A DNA stretch of 64,000 nt. It comes from Henckelia pumila. Lineage: Eukaryota > Streptophyta > Magnoliopsida > Lamiales > Gesneriaceae. The translations under genes were made by a program, and so were the position numbers. Location: NCBI RefSeq assembly GCF_033568475.1, contig NC_133121.1, forward strand, positions 1,674,001-1,738,000. Reading direction: 5' to 3'. Under the pieces are notes generated by a model that was not told the origin of the DNA, did not search any database, and saw only the letters and a program-made list of their open reading frames with translations. Positions 47,714 to 62,500 of the stretch are shown here, in pieces; positions within the stretch are counted from its first letter, which is position 1, and each line of letters begins with the position of its first letter.

Positions 47714-48552
47714 TTGTAGTTGCTATCTACCCTTCAATTTTGCAGCCTAGTAGCGGACAGATGATCGCGATGCCCTGGAGTATTAAAGCGACGGAATCTA
47801 GTGGTTTGATGGTGCGCCACAGAGAGCTATCCTTTTGGCATCATGGGACCGACGGTATTATGCTAGGGTGATGCTGCTTGGAAAGAATTTATTGCCATTT
47901 TTCAACCTTGTTTTCTTATTTTTAGTCTTTCATTATTGTGCAACATCAAAAAGTTTGGGAGTCTAAAAGCGAAGGTAAATTTGTTGTTCACGGCTCTATA
48001 TTTCAGAGATGGAAAACAAAATTATTACCAATACTCGAGGAACAGGGCGAAATTCTTTTGGACATAAAGTAATAAACAAGTGCAATGAGAATAATAAATA
48101 CTATTGTCGAAGAACCGACGCACCCCCGGTGGAAAACACAATTAACCCCTAGTCAAGAAACGAAGTGGACTTAAGGCTATGAAGAATCCATTATACTGCT
48201 GCAATTCTTTAATGTGTTTCGGACCACTCTTGTTTGCTTTGGTTGTTTTCATCAAAATAGAAGCAATCGTTGCTTTGGTTGGGACACTTCATTTCTTGAT
48301 TCTTCAAAAGTCATTTCTGGTTTTGGCATCAGATAAGTCCAGTGATTTGTCTCTCTATAAGTTTCGGACTGAAAAATCACTGAAGATGATATGCATCCTC
48401 ATTCTTAAAATTTTGTATTAAAAACTGCCATGGTTATTAGAAATCTATTGTCTCCATTGAACATTACATTAAAAAAAAATTATAGACACATTTTAATGAA
48501 AGAAGACGAGAAAAATCTTCCTACAAAACAGAGGCCAAATTAATGGTCCTTT
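47714..48552. other. Convergent 3' region between RETICULATA-related and DUF639 genes
   Basis: About 840 bp expected to hold both 3' UTRs. No gene, repeat or element recognised. Confidence 0.5.
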
Positions 48553-51500
48553 CTAATTACTATTCCAAGTCCTTTCTAATTTCACTTGACCTGTTTGTTT
48601 CTTTAGCTTCTTTTGCGATGTATCTGATTCTGTTTCCTCAAACGGGAGCACAACAACAGGAGATGCTGGTACGGTGTCCCAACGTTCCTTGAGAAAGTTC
48701 ATAAACGCCACAACCATTTGCCTTCGGAACTCGAGTTCCCTTGTGAAGAGATCAAAGATTACAAATGCAAGAACATATTTGAACGGAACAAGAATCAGCA
48801 CGGTTGAAACCAGTAGCAACACCAAAGCAACCTCTGTAGTTGTCTGGAATCGGAAAAAGTCAAATGAAAATCATCAAGAAAGGAAGATGCTCGCAATCTG
48901 CTTATTGAACAGTGAAAACTGGACCCTGATGAAAAAAAAAAAAAAAAAAAAAAGTACCTGAGGATCTCCTGCAAGAATGATAGTGCGTATCTTGAGCAGC
49001 ATAACATTCACATTCTGGAGATATTTCTCTACTTCACGAATGGCTTCTTTGACAGCAATAATTTTCTGGATTGTATTCGATGGAGGCTGATCGCGTATTG
49101 TCACATTTCCAAAATATCTTCCAAGACGACCTTGTTCCTTGAGCCCCTTCAGCAATAACATACTAGCAGCTAAGATCATCAAAGACACAGGGAGTACGTA
49201 GAACATCAAGTTCCTGACAAGAATGAATCTTTGGTTAACTTATAAAAAATATACAAAAACAACAGTGAAGAGTTTAGAGATACACAAGTTTGTTTGGTGT
49301 CAATGTGTTATTTTCCACATTAAAGATGCTTTAGTATATGACCTACGCGACTTAATCCAACAGGAAAATAAAATGTATTAACATCAGTTTGCATGAGTAC
49401 ACCCATCTCATTCACAAGAGTAAAGTTGCAGTTCAAAGAAGTCAAAGGATCAGGCATTTTCAAGTTTTGCCTCAAAAGTGAAGCAGTTTACTCTGCATGA
49501 TCACCTGGACAAACGTACCTGCAGCTGTCTTTCTTCATACCAAATTTTCACAAGTTCTCACAAACACACCAAAGTGTAAGCTCGTCATGTTTCTGATTTT
49601 ACAACTTATCACCACGAGGTCATTAGATTGCCTACATGTCTACAAAAATTAGCAGTATGACCAGGTAAAATACAAGCAGCAGCCTACATCATACTTTTAA
49701 GACACCATATTTTTGGTTTCCTCAACTTAAGATTTAAATAAATGAAGTGCATTTCGAATTTTATTTTCTTTGTTTTCTTGTTTGCAGCAACTCTAGTATT
49801 TTACAGGAATTTGTGTTTCTATCTAGCTAGCTTCACTAATTTTCATATTCTTTAAAACACGCTGGCTCTCAAACACAAGTACAAGAGGCAGCCACAGCTA
49901 GAATATACCTCAGAAACCTTTGAAGTGATTTAATAATAGGGAAACGTGAGAGCACTACTCATGAGTCATGAAGCTAGCTGGAAATTTTATTATGCAAATT
50001 AATACCACGGATTTCAATGTCTGGAGTAGTAGAGTACCTGAAGATAAGAGTAGATATAAGTCCAAGAAATGATGCTGTCACAAGCGGATCATCCCAGCGT
50101 CTTAATCTTTCAAAACTTCGAGCACTAGAAGTCAGAGGAAGCACAAGTTCCTGAAAACAAGAAACACCCATCTTTCAAGGAAAATCATAATGATATGAAG
50201 CATCATAACTTTTGTTACTATAACAGTGGGTCTAATATAAACTCCACTCAGAAAGTATAAAGTGATTCACATATTACATCTGTTAAATTATACTCTTCAA
50301 GATGCATACAAGAGTAACACAACCCATAAATGATGTCATTCGCTTGGGGTAACCCCAGATACACATGAAATTGAATAACTACATGCACTCAATTTTTTTT
50401 TGGTAGATCCTGACCTTAAAAAGGTCAATGTTGCTGGGAATCCCTTCGATCATTGCAGCATCAATTGTGGCTTGTGTTTTCTCAGCCAACTTGTATTTAT
50501 CTCTACAAATCATTGCTGCTTTTTCCACCAAATTCATGTCAGCTACGACAAGGTTTTTGCTAAGTACAACTCCTCTGGAAGACGTGTTCTTCCAAAAGCC
50601 CAGAGAAATATTGGAAGCCCATGAGGCAGATCTCATCCATTTTCGCAAGTAAACACTACCGTCAACATCATAGACATGAGTAATACCTTCAGGCACCTCG
50701 CCAATGGGTCTCAAACGTAGATCTGGTTCATTGTCACCCTCTGTCAATTTCTTAACCATGGCTCCACCCCAACAATTAACAGCAAGGGTTTGAAGAACGA
50801 CATCACCGTATGGTGCATTCTGTAAAAACGAAAACTGAACCAGTTTCGTAGGCTCATCTATAGTCCTTCTCATGTATTGAAGAGCCTGAAGTCTGGCAAT
50901 AGAATTTATGGCATGAGTAACTGCTCTATCCTTCCCTTTTTGAGCCCCATATATGTCATAGACTGATGAATCACGGGCTTCAGGACCAAACTCATTTATG
51001 AACTTGTGTAAACCAATAACTTCATTGATGAATGCATACCACACGTCTCTTCTCGTTCCACCTCCCAAGTCAACAAATTCAAGTACCAATGGCGCAGACC
51101 TGAGAGCAAACAAATTAATAAATGAATTATTGACCCCACATTTTAAATACTTTTTTCCAGAACATAAAAGATCATGAAAAATTTCACTGAGTCGAAAAAA
51201 ATAGAAGGCTGCACTCTGAAATCACTAGCAACAGCCTCCAACATTTCATAGTATTTCTCCTCAATGAATGTGCCTGTGTTTTTTACAGGCTGAAAATAAA
51301 CAGGAGTAAGTTCAATAACTATGTTTATAACAACAAAATTTGGTTTCAGAACATACTATTCTCCTGATCAACAAAAGTAGGGAAACCAAATGCAGGCAGA
51401 GCAGAAAACAAAAACGGTCAAACATACAAACACAAATACACTTGAAGTGTGATAGAAATTCAAAGAACAGCTACCCATTTCCATGACACAATTCATAAGC

Positions 51501-54500
51501 TACAATAGGACAGGCAAGCTTACTCACTCCGGGCCGGATGAAACAGAGATAGCAGAGTCAAAAAGATTTGATCCCAAAGGCCCAACTCTTGCTTTCTCTA
51601 GTCTCGAGCCACTTCTAGTAAGATCCAGCCTTAAGGCATCTTTCTCTCCCATCAAGTTAACTGCCTGACATGGAAGTATAATCTTATCAAACGGAATAAA
51701 ACAAGTAAAAGAATTTCACTTTTCTTTGCTAAAAAGGCCCAGACGTGGTCAAGTTAGCAGCCTTCTTTTTTATCCAGGCACATTATTTCACATAAATGCA
51801 AAACTTGTTAGTTCTAACTGGTCATAAATTTTATCGATCTATTTGATGTAGCAATCCACATGGGCCTCCATGAGGTAGAAGGACAAAAAAAAAGTTGTGT
51901 CCATCATCACAGTTTATATTCCAAGTTCCAATCACGTCAGCATATGATACTTCCATCAAATTATATTTATTGTATTGAGCATCCATATTTCCAACTGGAT
52001 GATGAGTGGTGCATTGAAATATTTTGGCTTCCAGGGAGCTTAGGTGACAGATGACATAAAGGACACAAAATTATTGAATAAGGCTCCATAATGCCCCCTT
52101 TAGATGTCATGGTCAAAGAAGAAATGTAGGGAAAAATGCTTTTGTTGACAAAAGAGTTTCTGCGTTCTCTCTATTTCAGAAAGGAACAACTGTAGTGATA
52201 GATTATATTTTGGCAGTAAATGGAATCATCCCCAGTGGCCATTTTGCGAAGGACATAACATATTAAAAAAGTAATCTAGTTCCTAGATGAGTAGACTTGG
52301 TTCCATCTCTGAACATCTATTTCAACATTGTCGAACCTACTTAAGACGTTAAATGCATTAGGATTCAACCAATGAATAGTAAATAAGGAATCATCAAACT
52401 CTCAATACAGACTGCACGTGAGACTTCAGATAGTAACAAGAGACTCAATGAAAGAGATGCTGGCAAGTAACTGAACACAGAGCGTAATAGCTAAAAATTT
52501 GCACCTCAGTTCAAAACTTACGTTTAGAGATCTTTGTGAGAAATAATGAATGACATTGACACCATTTAGCCAACTTGGACACAGAATAACCAACACTCAT
52601 AGGTTTCTTATATTTCATCCATCACAGGACCGCGGCTTTAAAATCAAGAGAAACTCAATGTGGAAAATAGAAGGGAGACACCAGAATCGAGAGTCTCACG
52701 CATAAAGGCAAAATTTATGGTCAAATTCGATGACAATGATAATCACTCTAATGCACTCCTTAGCGTCATTAAAATTTCTCTCCTGACATGATTATGCCCT
52801 AGATATACCTCAAAGTAGAGTGCTTCATCAGTCAAAGTAAGTTTTCCAGGCCATGACATGTTATTGTCCCATTTCATCACAGGTTGCTTTCTGCTGGAAG
52901 CAAGGCAGAGTATTCTCTCCTTATTAACATGAGAAACCTCCGGAAACTGGTAAGACTTCCGACCTTCATGCACTCTACAAAACAGAAGGGACAGCATATG
53001 CTGAAATGTTCAATCAAGTATTACATATTCAGAGATATGTCAGAAAATATCATTGCAACTGAAAAAAAGTAGTTCTCTTTATCTTTGTATAACAGAATGA
53101 TTCATAAATTTACACCAACCCTGTAGAACATAAAAGTGAACTCTGCCTATTTTGATGTTATAATAAAGAAACTGCTATCTCAATAAATCATGCATATAAA
53201 TTAATGTGGAATCTTAAGCAAAGTGGCATGAAGCCAACATAATGCACCTTAATCTTATGCAAGATGTATACACATCACTACAGTTTTAGATCTTATCCAG
53301 GTGTTCCTAACATGTAAGTAAAGAGTGGCTCCTACGCAAAACTAAATGAAAATTTGCTGCTCCCACTATCTGCCTGAAAACAAAGGGGAATAGGGAACAA
53401 AATAGACAAACACATAATGAAAAAGACTTGAGAGCACAAGAAGCAAACCATAACATTAGAATATTTAGCATTCATTAACCTAATGCACTTATAAGCAACT
53501 TTAATGGATGTCCGTGGTCAAAGTTGAACAAAACTGTAATTTATGAGATAAAAGGCTTTTTCGGATCAAAATGCTATGCAATCAACATGATATTAGAATT
53601 TTGCTTTCATATTTCGAGAAAAAACATTTTTCTGAAACAAAATGCATGCTTCAGAATTTCTCAGGTTAAATTGCACAACAATCGGTCTATTGCCCCACGA
53701 ATGAACAGAGACAACTGCAAATGCTGCAAACTAATCTGACCAAGCTTCTTTGAATCTTACTTGAGGAGTTCTTTAATATATGCTAACCATATGCTAAAGG
53801 AGATTCCTTGATTATCACCGGCAAGAGCTTTGAAAAGATAATGAGCCGTGGAATGATCAGCCACACCAGACACAGCAGGAGCTATACGAACAAAGGCCTC
53901 CTCTCCCACGAGCTTCCTCTTCAAGTACAATAAACACAGATCTTATTATTGATAACTTGATATTTGTGATTATTGAAAACAAAAGTTTTTATTTTGTGTT
54001 AAATCGAGCTAAAGAGGTGGGGGATTAGTCATACCCCCATTAATATAATTCAAAACTCGAGATCATGGGGGAACATCACATCTCCAATGCAAAAAATAAA
54101 TTAAATTTGCCCGTATGGGACCACGGACCACGGACCACGGACCACGGACCACGGACCACCATTTCTTAATGTTATAACACAAGAGGGTGACAAAATAAAA
54201 AAAAATGAACTTGTAAGTTTGCCAACCCATCATCATCACATCAAATATGCCCCTTCAAAAATGATGGAGAAGAATTTAAATCCAGAATGCATGAAAATTG
54301 AAACAAAGGGAAATAAACCTAAAATTTAAAGGGCATATTTCAATGAAGCTCAGCATCAATGATGGATATTTGTGGTAGTAATAATGGAAAGTACTTTGAT
54401 TGCAGTTTTAAAAATTGCCACGAGCTCCAATATCCTGATAGGTAAGGTAGAAGGAAACTAAGGAATTTCTTAAGAGAACATCAACAAATTTTTAATCAAG

Positions 54501-57500
54501 CCCTACCTCAACCCTGAAAAACGCTCGTAGTGATCCATAGGCCACACATTCAATTGATCATTTCAACCTTCTGACTCTCTGCTTATAACTCACTCTAACA
54601 CACAATATATGATTATATGTAGTTGGAGAGACTCTTCTGATTGTCCACCATCTACATTTTGTGAAATCCATTGCAATGCTTAAGAGAATTCAAGAAATTT
54701 GTGTATCAAAAAAGTAGAGTCCGCCAACTTCAGTTGTTCAACAAGAACAACCTTTGGAGAGAGGAGGAGGGAGAGATAGTTATGGACATTACATGGTCAA
54801 GATGGTACCTTCGCACTGTCATTACTAAGGAAAAGAACTAGTTTTTCCGAAACTTAAAAAAAAAAATTGTAAAAACTAAGGTAACAAGAAACAACTATAT
54901 CAGATTATGTTTGGTCAGGTTTTCAATATTTCTCCTTACAAGATGGGGTCTTTCATTACATTAATTTTACATAGAATGCAGCTACATCTTAAGTTACCTT
55001 CAGCAATTCCAAAACTTTCACACTCATAAAGGTGATTTATTTGGCCTACCTAGGATAAGATACGACTATAAAGAATTAATACAGAAAAAGTAGATGAAAA
55101 CTCAATGTGACAAGGTGTCGAAGATATGGCATATTCTTATAATGTCTATGTCAGAAAGTACCTGAAAAAAGATTTTATCCAGCAATTTCTTTTGGTGATC
55201 CTTTCTTTGGCGGTAAGGATTCTCCCAGGCAATCATAGTCATAAATATTAGTCTCTGAAATGCAGGTTCCTGATAATAGAGCAAAAAGACTAAGCATAAA
55301 AAATATAAAAGCTAATGCTCAACTAGATTATAGCCTAAGAAAACAAGAACAGATTGGACAGGCAGTTATAGCCTAAGAAAACAAGAACAGATTGGACAGG
55401 CAAAAGGGACTTGAAGGAGGTTATTGACTTAAAATATTAAATAAGATAGTTTGTAAGGCTTGAGTTTTCATTGAATGGAATGTAATAGCATAAAGATAGC
55501 ACAAAGGATTCTTTAAGAGAGAGATCAAGTAAGTTACACTTTTGACATTGTTCCTAAATTTGTCCATGTTTGACACTTGGCAGACTTAGATTAACTCATC
55601 ATTGGCAGCTTTTTATGCACTCAATTTTCGGCTAAAAAACATTGATTTGTCGTGCATGGACTAGCATATGGTTCTTCATGAAATGCAATATTCTTCAACT
55701 CTTCTCATTCATTAAAATGAAAAAAAGAAGATATTTTCCTCTATAGAAAATGAGGACGGATGCATCAAATATGACTTCATCAACAGAAAATGTTTCATCA
55801 ACTGCCACCTAATCTCAATCAAAAACAAGTTCCCAATGAGAAATATCCAGAAAGAACAGATAAAAAACACCCTCACTCACAATAAAGAAAAACTTACAAC
55901 AAACAAATACTAATGCAACTTACAAAATCGAACAGCTAGTGATAATTCTAAATATAAAAAACCACTAAATATGTAGAAAATAAAGGTCAAAGAGGATTTC
56001 AACAATAAGCACTCACCAATCCACCACACATACACCTCTATGAGATGGCCTATTAACAGTAGGATAAAGATAACTTGATTTTGGTATATTGAAGATAATC
56101 CATGAAATTAACTGAGTGTCATGTCAACAGACCTTAAGATTGGGATGAACTTCAGCATTATTTCTAGACAAAAACCTGAAGCAGCAATACTCCAACAAGC
56201 TACGTGGATCATCATAAACGGATTCAGAAACAAGTGCTTTGAATATTTTCTGCATTTTCTGACCAGTTAACCCATTCATTCTGTATACATTAGAACCAAA
56301 TGAGATAAATATGAAATTGCTATTTTCAGCAGAATAATTTCGCATTGACCACATTATACACATACGCAAAGCAAACCAGTTGATGCAGCCAGCACACAAA
56401 TTTCCTATAGACACATCTTTGGGCAATTTCACTTTCACTCTTGCTGATTGCTACAAATAAAAAAAATTACATTTTCTCATCACATTCTCCTGCTTTAGAC
56501 CATTCGAAATTCAAAATCATATTCAGGATATTTATCACATTATGAAAGAAAGTCTAATTGTATGAATCATCTTAATGAAATTAAGCGCTACACCTAAAAA
56601 ATCTATTCAAATTGGACCTGCCTACATAAAATAGAAAACATACAACAAATACAATAAAATCAACGACTGATGGAAACCTAAAAATATGAAAAACTGAAGC
56701 CAATTACCGGCTGAATTTCTCGATGGAAACAACAGCAGCTTCTGAGAATTCTCCTCCTGGGAGTCTGGAATCAATAGTCTGTTCGGTAATCAAGAAGTCC
56801 TCCATATCTTGATCATCATTCTGAATATCAGGGATTCTCTCATGAACATTTTTTACAAGTGGAGAAGCCACATCATTTAAAAACCTTTGGGTCTTTGTCA
56901 GCCAGTGGTTCACTGATTCTTGTACTAAATCTGTTGATAAAATAACATTTCAATAATATTCTAACATGCAACCTATTGGTGCTATGGAGCTTAAATATGT
57001 TGTTTACTGAGCCATGACAGGGTAGTAATAAAATAGAGACGGATCGGAGAAATTCAAATTTTACATAAGCATCATATCCTAACACAAGTTTAGAGAAGTA
57101 AAAGAACTTGGCATAAAAAAAGTGTTTGACTCTCTTGGAAAAACTATATCTGATAAAATAAGATTCTGATGTAATGACCCTAAATCTTACGTGAATGTAT
57201 AAAAAGCTGCAATAATGGAGAGGTCAAATGAGGTAACCTCAGAAACTGACTAATATTTCAAGAATATGTGTGGCAGAGTGGGTAATATAATAGTTCGAAA
57301 TTCTTGAGAAGCTATGAGTCTCAGATAATATCCACGCACTACAAAGGGTAAAACTTAGGTAAGTAGATGATCCAACCGATACCACCCATTAAATAATAAA
57401 TATAAAATCCACCAAAATATGAGTCAGTTTAAGTGGTTAGAATGGTGAATATTACTGCTTGGAGAAAGAAAGAGTTTGCACCATTGCAACTCCTGTTAAG

Positions 57501-58541
57501 CGAATGTGCAACAACTCAAATAAGTGAACGTGCAATAACTCGAATAAGTGACCACTCGACCAAATGCAAACATTGGTATGGAGACAGAGAGCACCATTGG
57601 TAACTTCATTTAGTGGCAAGAATTCATTAAAGAACATGGATCATCCTTTGTGCCCCAAGCCCCAAGTCCAACTCAAGGATTTTAGAATGGTGTACAAGCC
57701 AAAAAAGGTTGTTGATTAGAACTATATGTAAACATGGTATGGAGAAAAAGAGCAAATTCGTCAATTCTTTCTAGTGAAAATAATATGTCAAAGAACGTGC
57801 ATCATCCTTCCCACCCCAACCTCAAATGATTTATCATATCATACATCCAAAACCGATGACCAGTCATAGCACCAAATGGTATCAGGGCGGAACTAAACCA
57901 ACAAAATGTTTCTGCTTTCCCTCATGATACATGTCATATCGTGCAAGCACTTTTTTCTCATGTAAAAACTGTGTTCCAAAAAACTTGGCGTGAAGAGATT
58001 TCAGGGTTCGTCCCACACATTAAGAGATTACAACAAATAAATAATATTTTAAACACAATTGCACTCAAAAAAAGCAAAAATCCAATGCACAAAAGAATTA
58101 AACAAAAAAATTTACTTATCAAAGCAGTCAAATTTCCACTAATCATCAACGAATGAAATCAAATACTGCTAAAACTATTTACCGCAAACCCATCGCCAGC
58201 AAAATCAAGATGATTACGAATTTAGGACAAGCGAGCAAAAAAAAAAAAACAAAAGAGTGTAATACAGTCGGTGTAGGCTTCATGGACTTACTGACATCAA
58301 AACCATTGAGCTTCAGCCTTTTCTCTTCCCAATACTGTCTCACCTGCCTGACCCCAAACTTGTCATCTGTAGAAGGTGGGGAAGAAGAAGAAGGGGAATT
58401 CGAAGAAACTAAGTTCTTTTCACAGCAGAAAATCTTGAAAACCAGCCTCTGTTGGTGGGGAAGCGCCGTAAAATACGGCGATTGCCTCAAGTGGCATCCT
58501 CTGAATGGTGATGATACTTTCGAATTAATAGCTTCAAACAT
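48553..58541 (-). CDS. DUF639 family protein, AT1G71240-like
   Basis: Plant protein of unknown function with C-terminal membrane segments. Eleven exons join in frame: 58541-58292, 56930-56708, 56280-56133, 55269-55162, 53918-53761, 52974-52809, 51664-51528, 51099-50415, 50150-50038, 49213-48958 and 48843-48553, giving 844 residues. The order of conserved blocks matches Arabidopsis AT1G71240 as I recall it: AAVVSIEKFSRMNGLTGQKM, EPAFQRLIFMTMIAWENPY, KLVGEEAFVRIAPAVSGVAD, WPGKLTLTDEALYFE, LVLEFVDLGGGTRRDVWYAF, IDAAMIEGIPSNIDLFKELV, GRLGRYFGNVTIRDQPPSNT and FKYVLAFVIFDLFTRELEFR. Membrane segments lie at about 645-690 and 752-780. The first exon is Ser- and basic-rich and may be a transit peptide. 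A copia LTR lies 760 bp upstream in the same orientation. Introns carry small tandem repeats. Confidence 0.93.
54119..54160. repeat. 7 bp minisatellite in a DUF639 intron
   Basis: Six units of GACCACG, the last with one change, inside the intron between exons 4 and 5. Confidence 0.95.
55328..55403. repeat. 38 bp tandem duplication in a DUF639 intron
   Basis: The 38-mer beginning TTATAGCCTAAGAAAACAAG occurs twice back to back (55328-55365 and 55366-55403), differing only at the last base. Intron 3 of the gene. Confidence 0.95.
57575..57823. repeat. Diverged direct repeat in DUF639 intron 1
   Basis: Copies at about 57575-57665 and 57735-57823 share GGTATGGAGA, AGAGCA, AAAGAAC and ATCATCCTT in the same order, 160 bp apart. 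An old local duplication. Confidence 0.55.
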
Positions 58542-59303
58542 CTCTTCTCTGTATTCGGTGCCTAATCTTTTGCGAATTTATCCACTAAAAATCCCAGCTT
58601 TAACATAAAATATGAGATTATTTTTGGTAAAGGTAAACGAAGACAAATAACGAAGTTGATGTGCTGCTACAGTGTTTCATTTGTCCTTTATGACAAGTAA
58701 ATTTATATTTTTCTTGAAGAAGGGGAAGGGAGGGGTAGTTGCCTTGTGTACGGCTGTTATCGCTGCAACTTGTCGATGGAATGGGAATAAAGTTAAATGA
58801 ACGAGCTTTCATGGATTGGAGCCATTCAGTTGACTCATGGCTTGTAGAACATTCTGTGGGAAAAAAGCTTGATTCTTGATATATGAATCAATCCACGTCC
58901 TACAATATAGGAGAGATCCATGAAATCTACGAGGATTTTTTGAACAAATGGGATAAGAATTAAGAACATTTGACAATGTAATGTGCTCCTCAAGGGCAAG
59001 TCTTTAGTGTTGTGTTTATACGATTTTCTTTATTTTATGGGGAAAAAAATGGTTTTATCCATACTTGGTTCATGGTTTTTTTTTTTTTAATGTAACTCGG
59101 TGTAACAAAGAGATTTATTCGAGAAGGGGAGAATTTTTTTCGAAGAATAAATAATCGATGCAAATTTTTAAATAAATGTTAGCATATAACCACAAAATCA
59201 TATAGCTAGACATTTACTTTTTCGACATATATTTATAAGAAAAATGGTCCTTAAAAACATATTGTTAATAATGTGTGTGTATATATATATATATATATAG
59301 TTT
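58542..59303. other. DUF639 promoter region
   Basis: About 760 bp between the start codon and the copia LTR. It must hold the 5' UTR and, unless the LTR contributes, the whole proximal promoter. A TG/TA microsatellite lies at its right end. No motif is assigned. Confidence 0.5.
59271..59299. repeat. TG/TA microsatellite
   Basis: A short TG run followed by about ten TA units, a few bases outside the copia LTR. Confidence 0.9.
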
Positions 59304-59578
59304 TGATATCACGCTAATATGTGTTGTGAAAAAGTAAAAATTTACGGTAAAAAGTAAATACTCCAAAAACTTAAAATATATCAAACTCTACACTTTATAA
59401 TATTTTTCTCTCAACTCAATTGTATTTTTCATCACAAATGAAGACCTATTTATAGATCCACATTTGAGATTAGTCCAAAAATAAATACATCATCACACAC
59501 TAATTTTCCACATTTTACAACTCAATATTCAACATTCAATATTCAACATAATATTAATAATAATAATATTTTTCAACA
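59304..59578 (-). repeat. Copia 3' long terminal repeat
   Basis: On the element's strand the repeat starts TGTTGAAAAA at 59578 and ends GATATCA at 59304, giving TG...CA ends and a length of 275 bp. A purine tract (AAAGGGGAG) sits directly upstream of the TG, as expected for the plus-strand primer. The partner LTR is outside the window, so ends could not be confirmed by comparison. Confidence 0.8.
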
Positions 59579-62500
59579 CTCCCCTTTGTGATGATGATCG
59601 TGATATGATGATTGTCTTCATTACGTGTTTTATACTGCCTCGTTAAAAACCTTACTAGGAAAAACCCAGTGGGATAAAAACCATAGTAAGGGAAAAAGAG
59701 TGCAGCCACGTAAACTCCCCCTCATGTTAACATGAGTGATTCTTCACATATTCCGCAGATTGCGCATCCCAATGCTGTATATATGCTTTTTGAATATCGT
59801 CGTGGGAAGTGCCTTTGTGAAGAGATCTGATGAGTTCTCACTTGATTGAATATAACAGATATCAATATCTTTATTCTTCTCAAGCTCTTGAGTGTAGGCA
59901 AAGAACTTTTGGGGTATATGTTTTGTTCTGTCACTTTTGATGTATTCTTCTTTCATTTGAGCAATACATGCAGCATTGTCTTCATACAACGTCACAGGCT
60001 TCTTGTCTACTGATAATCCACAAGAAGTTTGGATATGTTGTGTCATTGATTTTAGCCAAACACATTCACGGCTTGCTTCATGTAGCGCAATAATCTCAGC
60101 GTGATTTGATGAAGTTGTTACGAGTGTTTGTTTCTGTGAACGCCAAGAAATTGCGGTGCCTCCACGAGTAAATACATATCCGGTTTGAGAACGTGCCTTA
60201 TGTGGATCAGATAAATATCCAGCATCAGCATAACCAATGATACCTTGATTGGTGTCTTTTGAGTACAAAAGTCCCAAATCTGTCGTTCCTCGTAGATAAC
60301 GAAATATATGTTTAATTCCGTTCCAGTGCCTCTTTGTTGGATATGAACTGAATCTTGCCAATAAATTTACAGCAAAAGATATATCTGGTCTAGTGCAATT
60401 TGCAAGATACATAAGGGCACCAATGGCACTTAGATATGGTACTTCTGGACCAAGAATAACTTCATCATCTTCATATGGACGGAATGGATCCTTTTCTATG
60501 TTTAATGATCTTACAACCATTGGAGTACTTAATGGATTTGATTTATCCATATTAAAACGTTTAAGGATCTTTTCTGTATAATTTGCCTGGTGAACAAAAA
60601 TTCCACATTCTTTTTGTTCTATTTGCAAATCCAGACAATACTTGGTTTTTCCAAGATCCTTCATTTTGAATTCTTCCTTCAAGTACATCATAACCTCTTG
60701 AATTTCTTTATTCGTTCCAATGATGTTTAAATCATCAACATATACAGCAATAATTACACATCCAGATGTTGTTTTCTTGATGAAAACACAAGGGCATATT
60801 GGATCATTTACATATCCCTTTTTCATCAAGTGCTCACTTTGCCGATTATACCACATTCGGCCGGATTGCTTCAACCCATATAATAATCTTTGCAATTTTA
60901 CAGAATAAAATTCTCTGGGTTTTGAACTTTGTGCCTCAGACATCTTAAATCCTTCAGGGATCTTCATGTATATATCAATATCAAGTGATCCGTATAAGTA
61001 AGCCGTAACAACATCCATCAGACACATTTCCAAATTTTCAGACACTGCCAAACTAATCAAATATCGAAACGTAATTACATCCATAACAGGAGAATACGTT
61101 TCTTCATAATCAATTCCAGGCCTTTGAGAAAAACCTTGTGCAACAAGTCTAGCTTTATATCTTACTATTTCATTTTTCTCATTTCGCTTTCGAATAAAAA
61201 CCCATTTGTATCCAACAGGTTTTACACCTTCAGATGTGGGGACTATAGGTTCAAAAACATTACGTTTATTTAGCGAATCCAATTCAACCTGGATGACATC
61301 TTTCCATTTTACCCGATCATGACGAGTTTTACATTCACCAAAGGTTTTTGGTTCATGATCCTCATTTTCATTTATGATGTCACATGCCACATTATAAGAA
61401 AATATCTCATCAATATCTTCTATATCTTTTCGGTTCCATATTTTTCCAGTATTAATATAATTGATAGAGATTTCACGATTCTCGTCAGTTTGTGGTTCTG
61501 ACAGAACATTTTCATCATCAGGTATTTCTTCTGGAACACCATTTTCTATTTTATGATCATCGTGTTTCTCTATGCCTTTTCTTTTCCGAGGATTTTTATC
61601 CTTGGAACCGACTGGCCTTCCACGCTTCAAGCGTTTTATGACATCATGAGTGTCTTCAATTTGTTTCTTTGGAATTTCAATTCGAGCAGAGGAATTTACA
61701 GCATGTATATATGATTTTGTTACCCCTTTTGTGTCTGCAAATGCATCTGGCATTTGATTTGCAATTCTTTGTAAGTGCACAATTTGCTGTACATCTTTCT
61801 CACATTGTTTGGTCCTTGGATCCAAATGTAACAATGATGGTACATACAATGTGATTTCTTTTTCGATGTGTTTCTTTTCTCCCCCTAACATTGGGAAGAT
61901 TTCTTCATTAAAATGACAATCAGCAAAATGTGCTGTAAACACATCGCCTGTCTGAGGCTCAAAATATCGAATGATTGATGGACTATCATAACCGATATAA
62001 ATACCGATTTTTCTTTGAGGACCCATTTTTTATCGTTAAGGTGGTGCAATAGGCACATACACCATACATCCAAAAATTCTCAGATGAGAAATATTTGGTT
62101 CTTTACCAAATGCAAGCTGCAATAGGGAGAATTTATGATATGCACTTGGTCTGATGCGAATTAATGCCGTAGCATGTAAAATTGCATGTCCCCATATAGA
62201 AATAGGGAGTTTTGTTCTCACAATCATTGGTCTAGCAATCAGTTGCAGACGTTTAATCAATGATTCAGCTAATCCATTCTGTGTTTGAACATGAGCAACA
62301 GGATGTTCAACAGTAATTTCCATTGACATACAATAGTCATTGAAAGTTTGGGAAGTAAATTCTCCAGCATTATCAAGTCTTATTTTCTTGATTGTATAAT
62401 CGGGAAATTGATTTCGCAATTTTATTATTTGAGTCATTAATCTTGCAAATGCCACATTCCGAGTTGATAATAAGCATACATGTGACCATCTGCTAGAGGC

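Noticed and set aside
56280-56438. Open frame extending exon 3 of DUF639 upstream
   Set aside because: The extension is intronic: a good acceptor precedes MNGLTG and joins in frame to the previous exon, as in the Arabidopsis protein.
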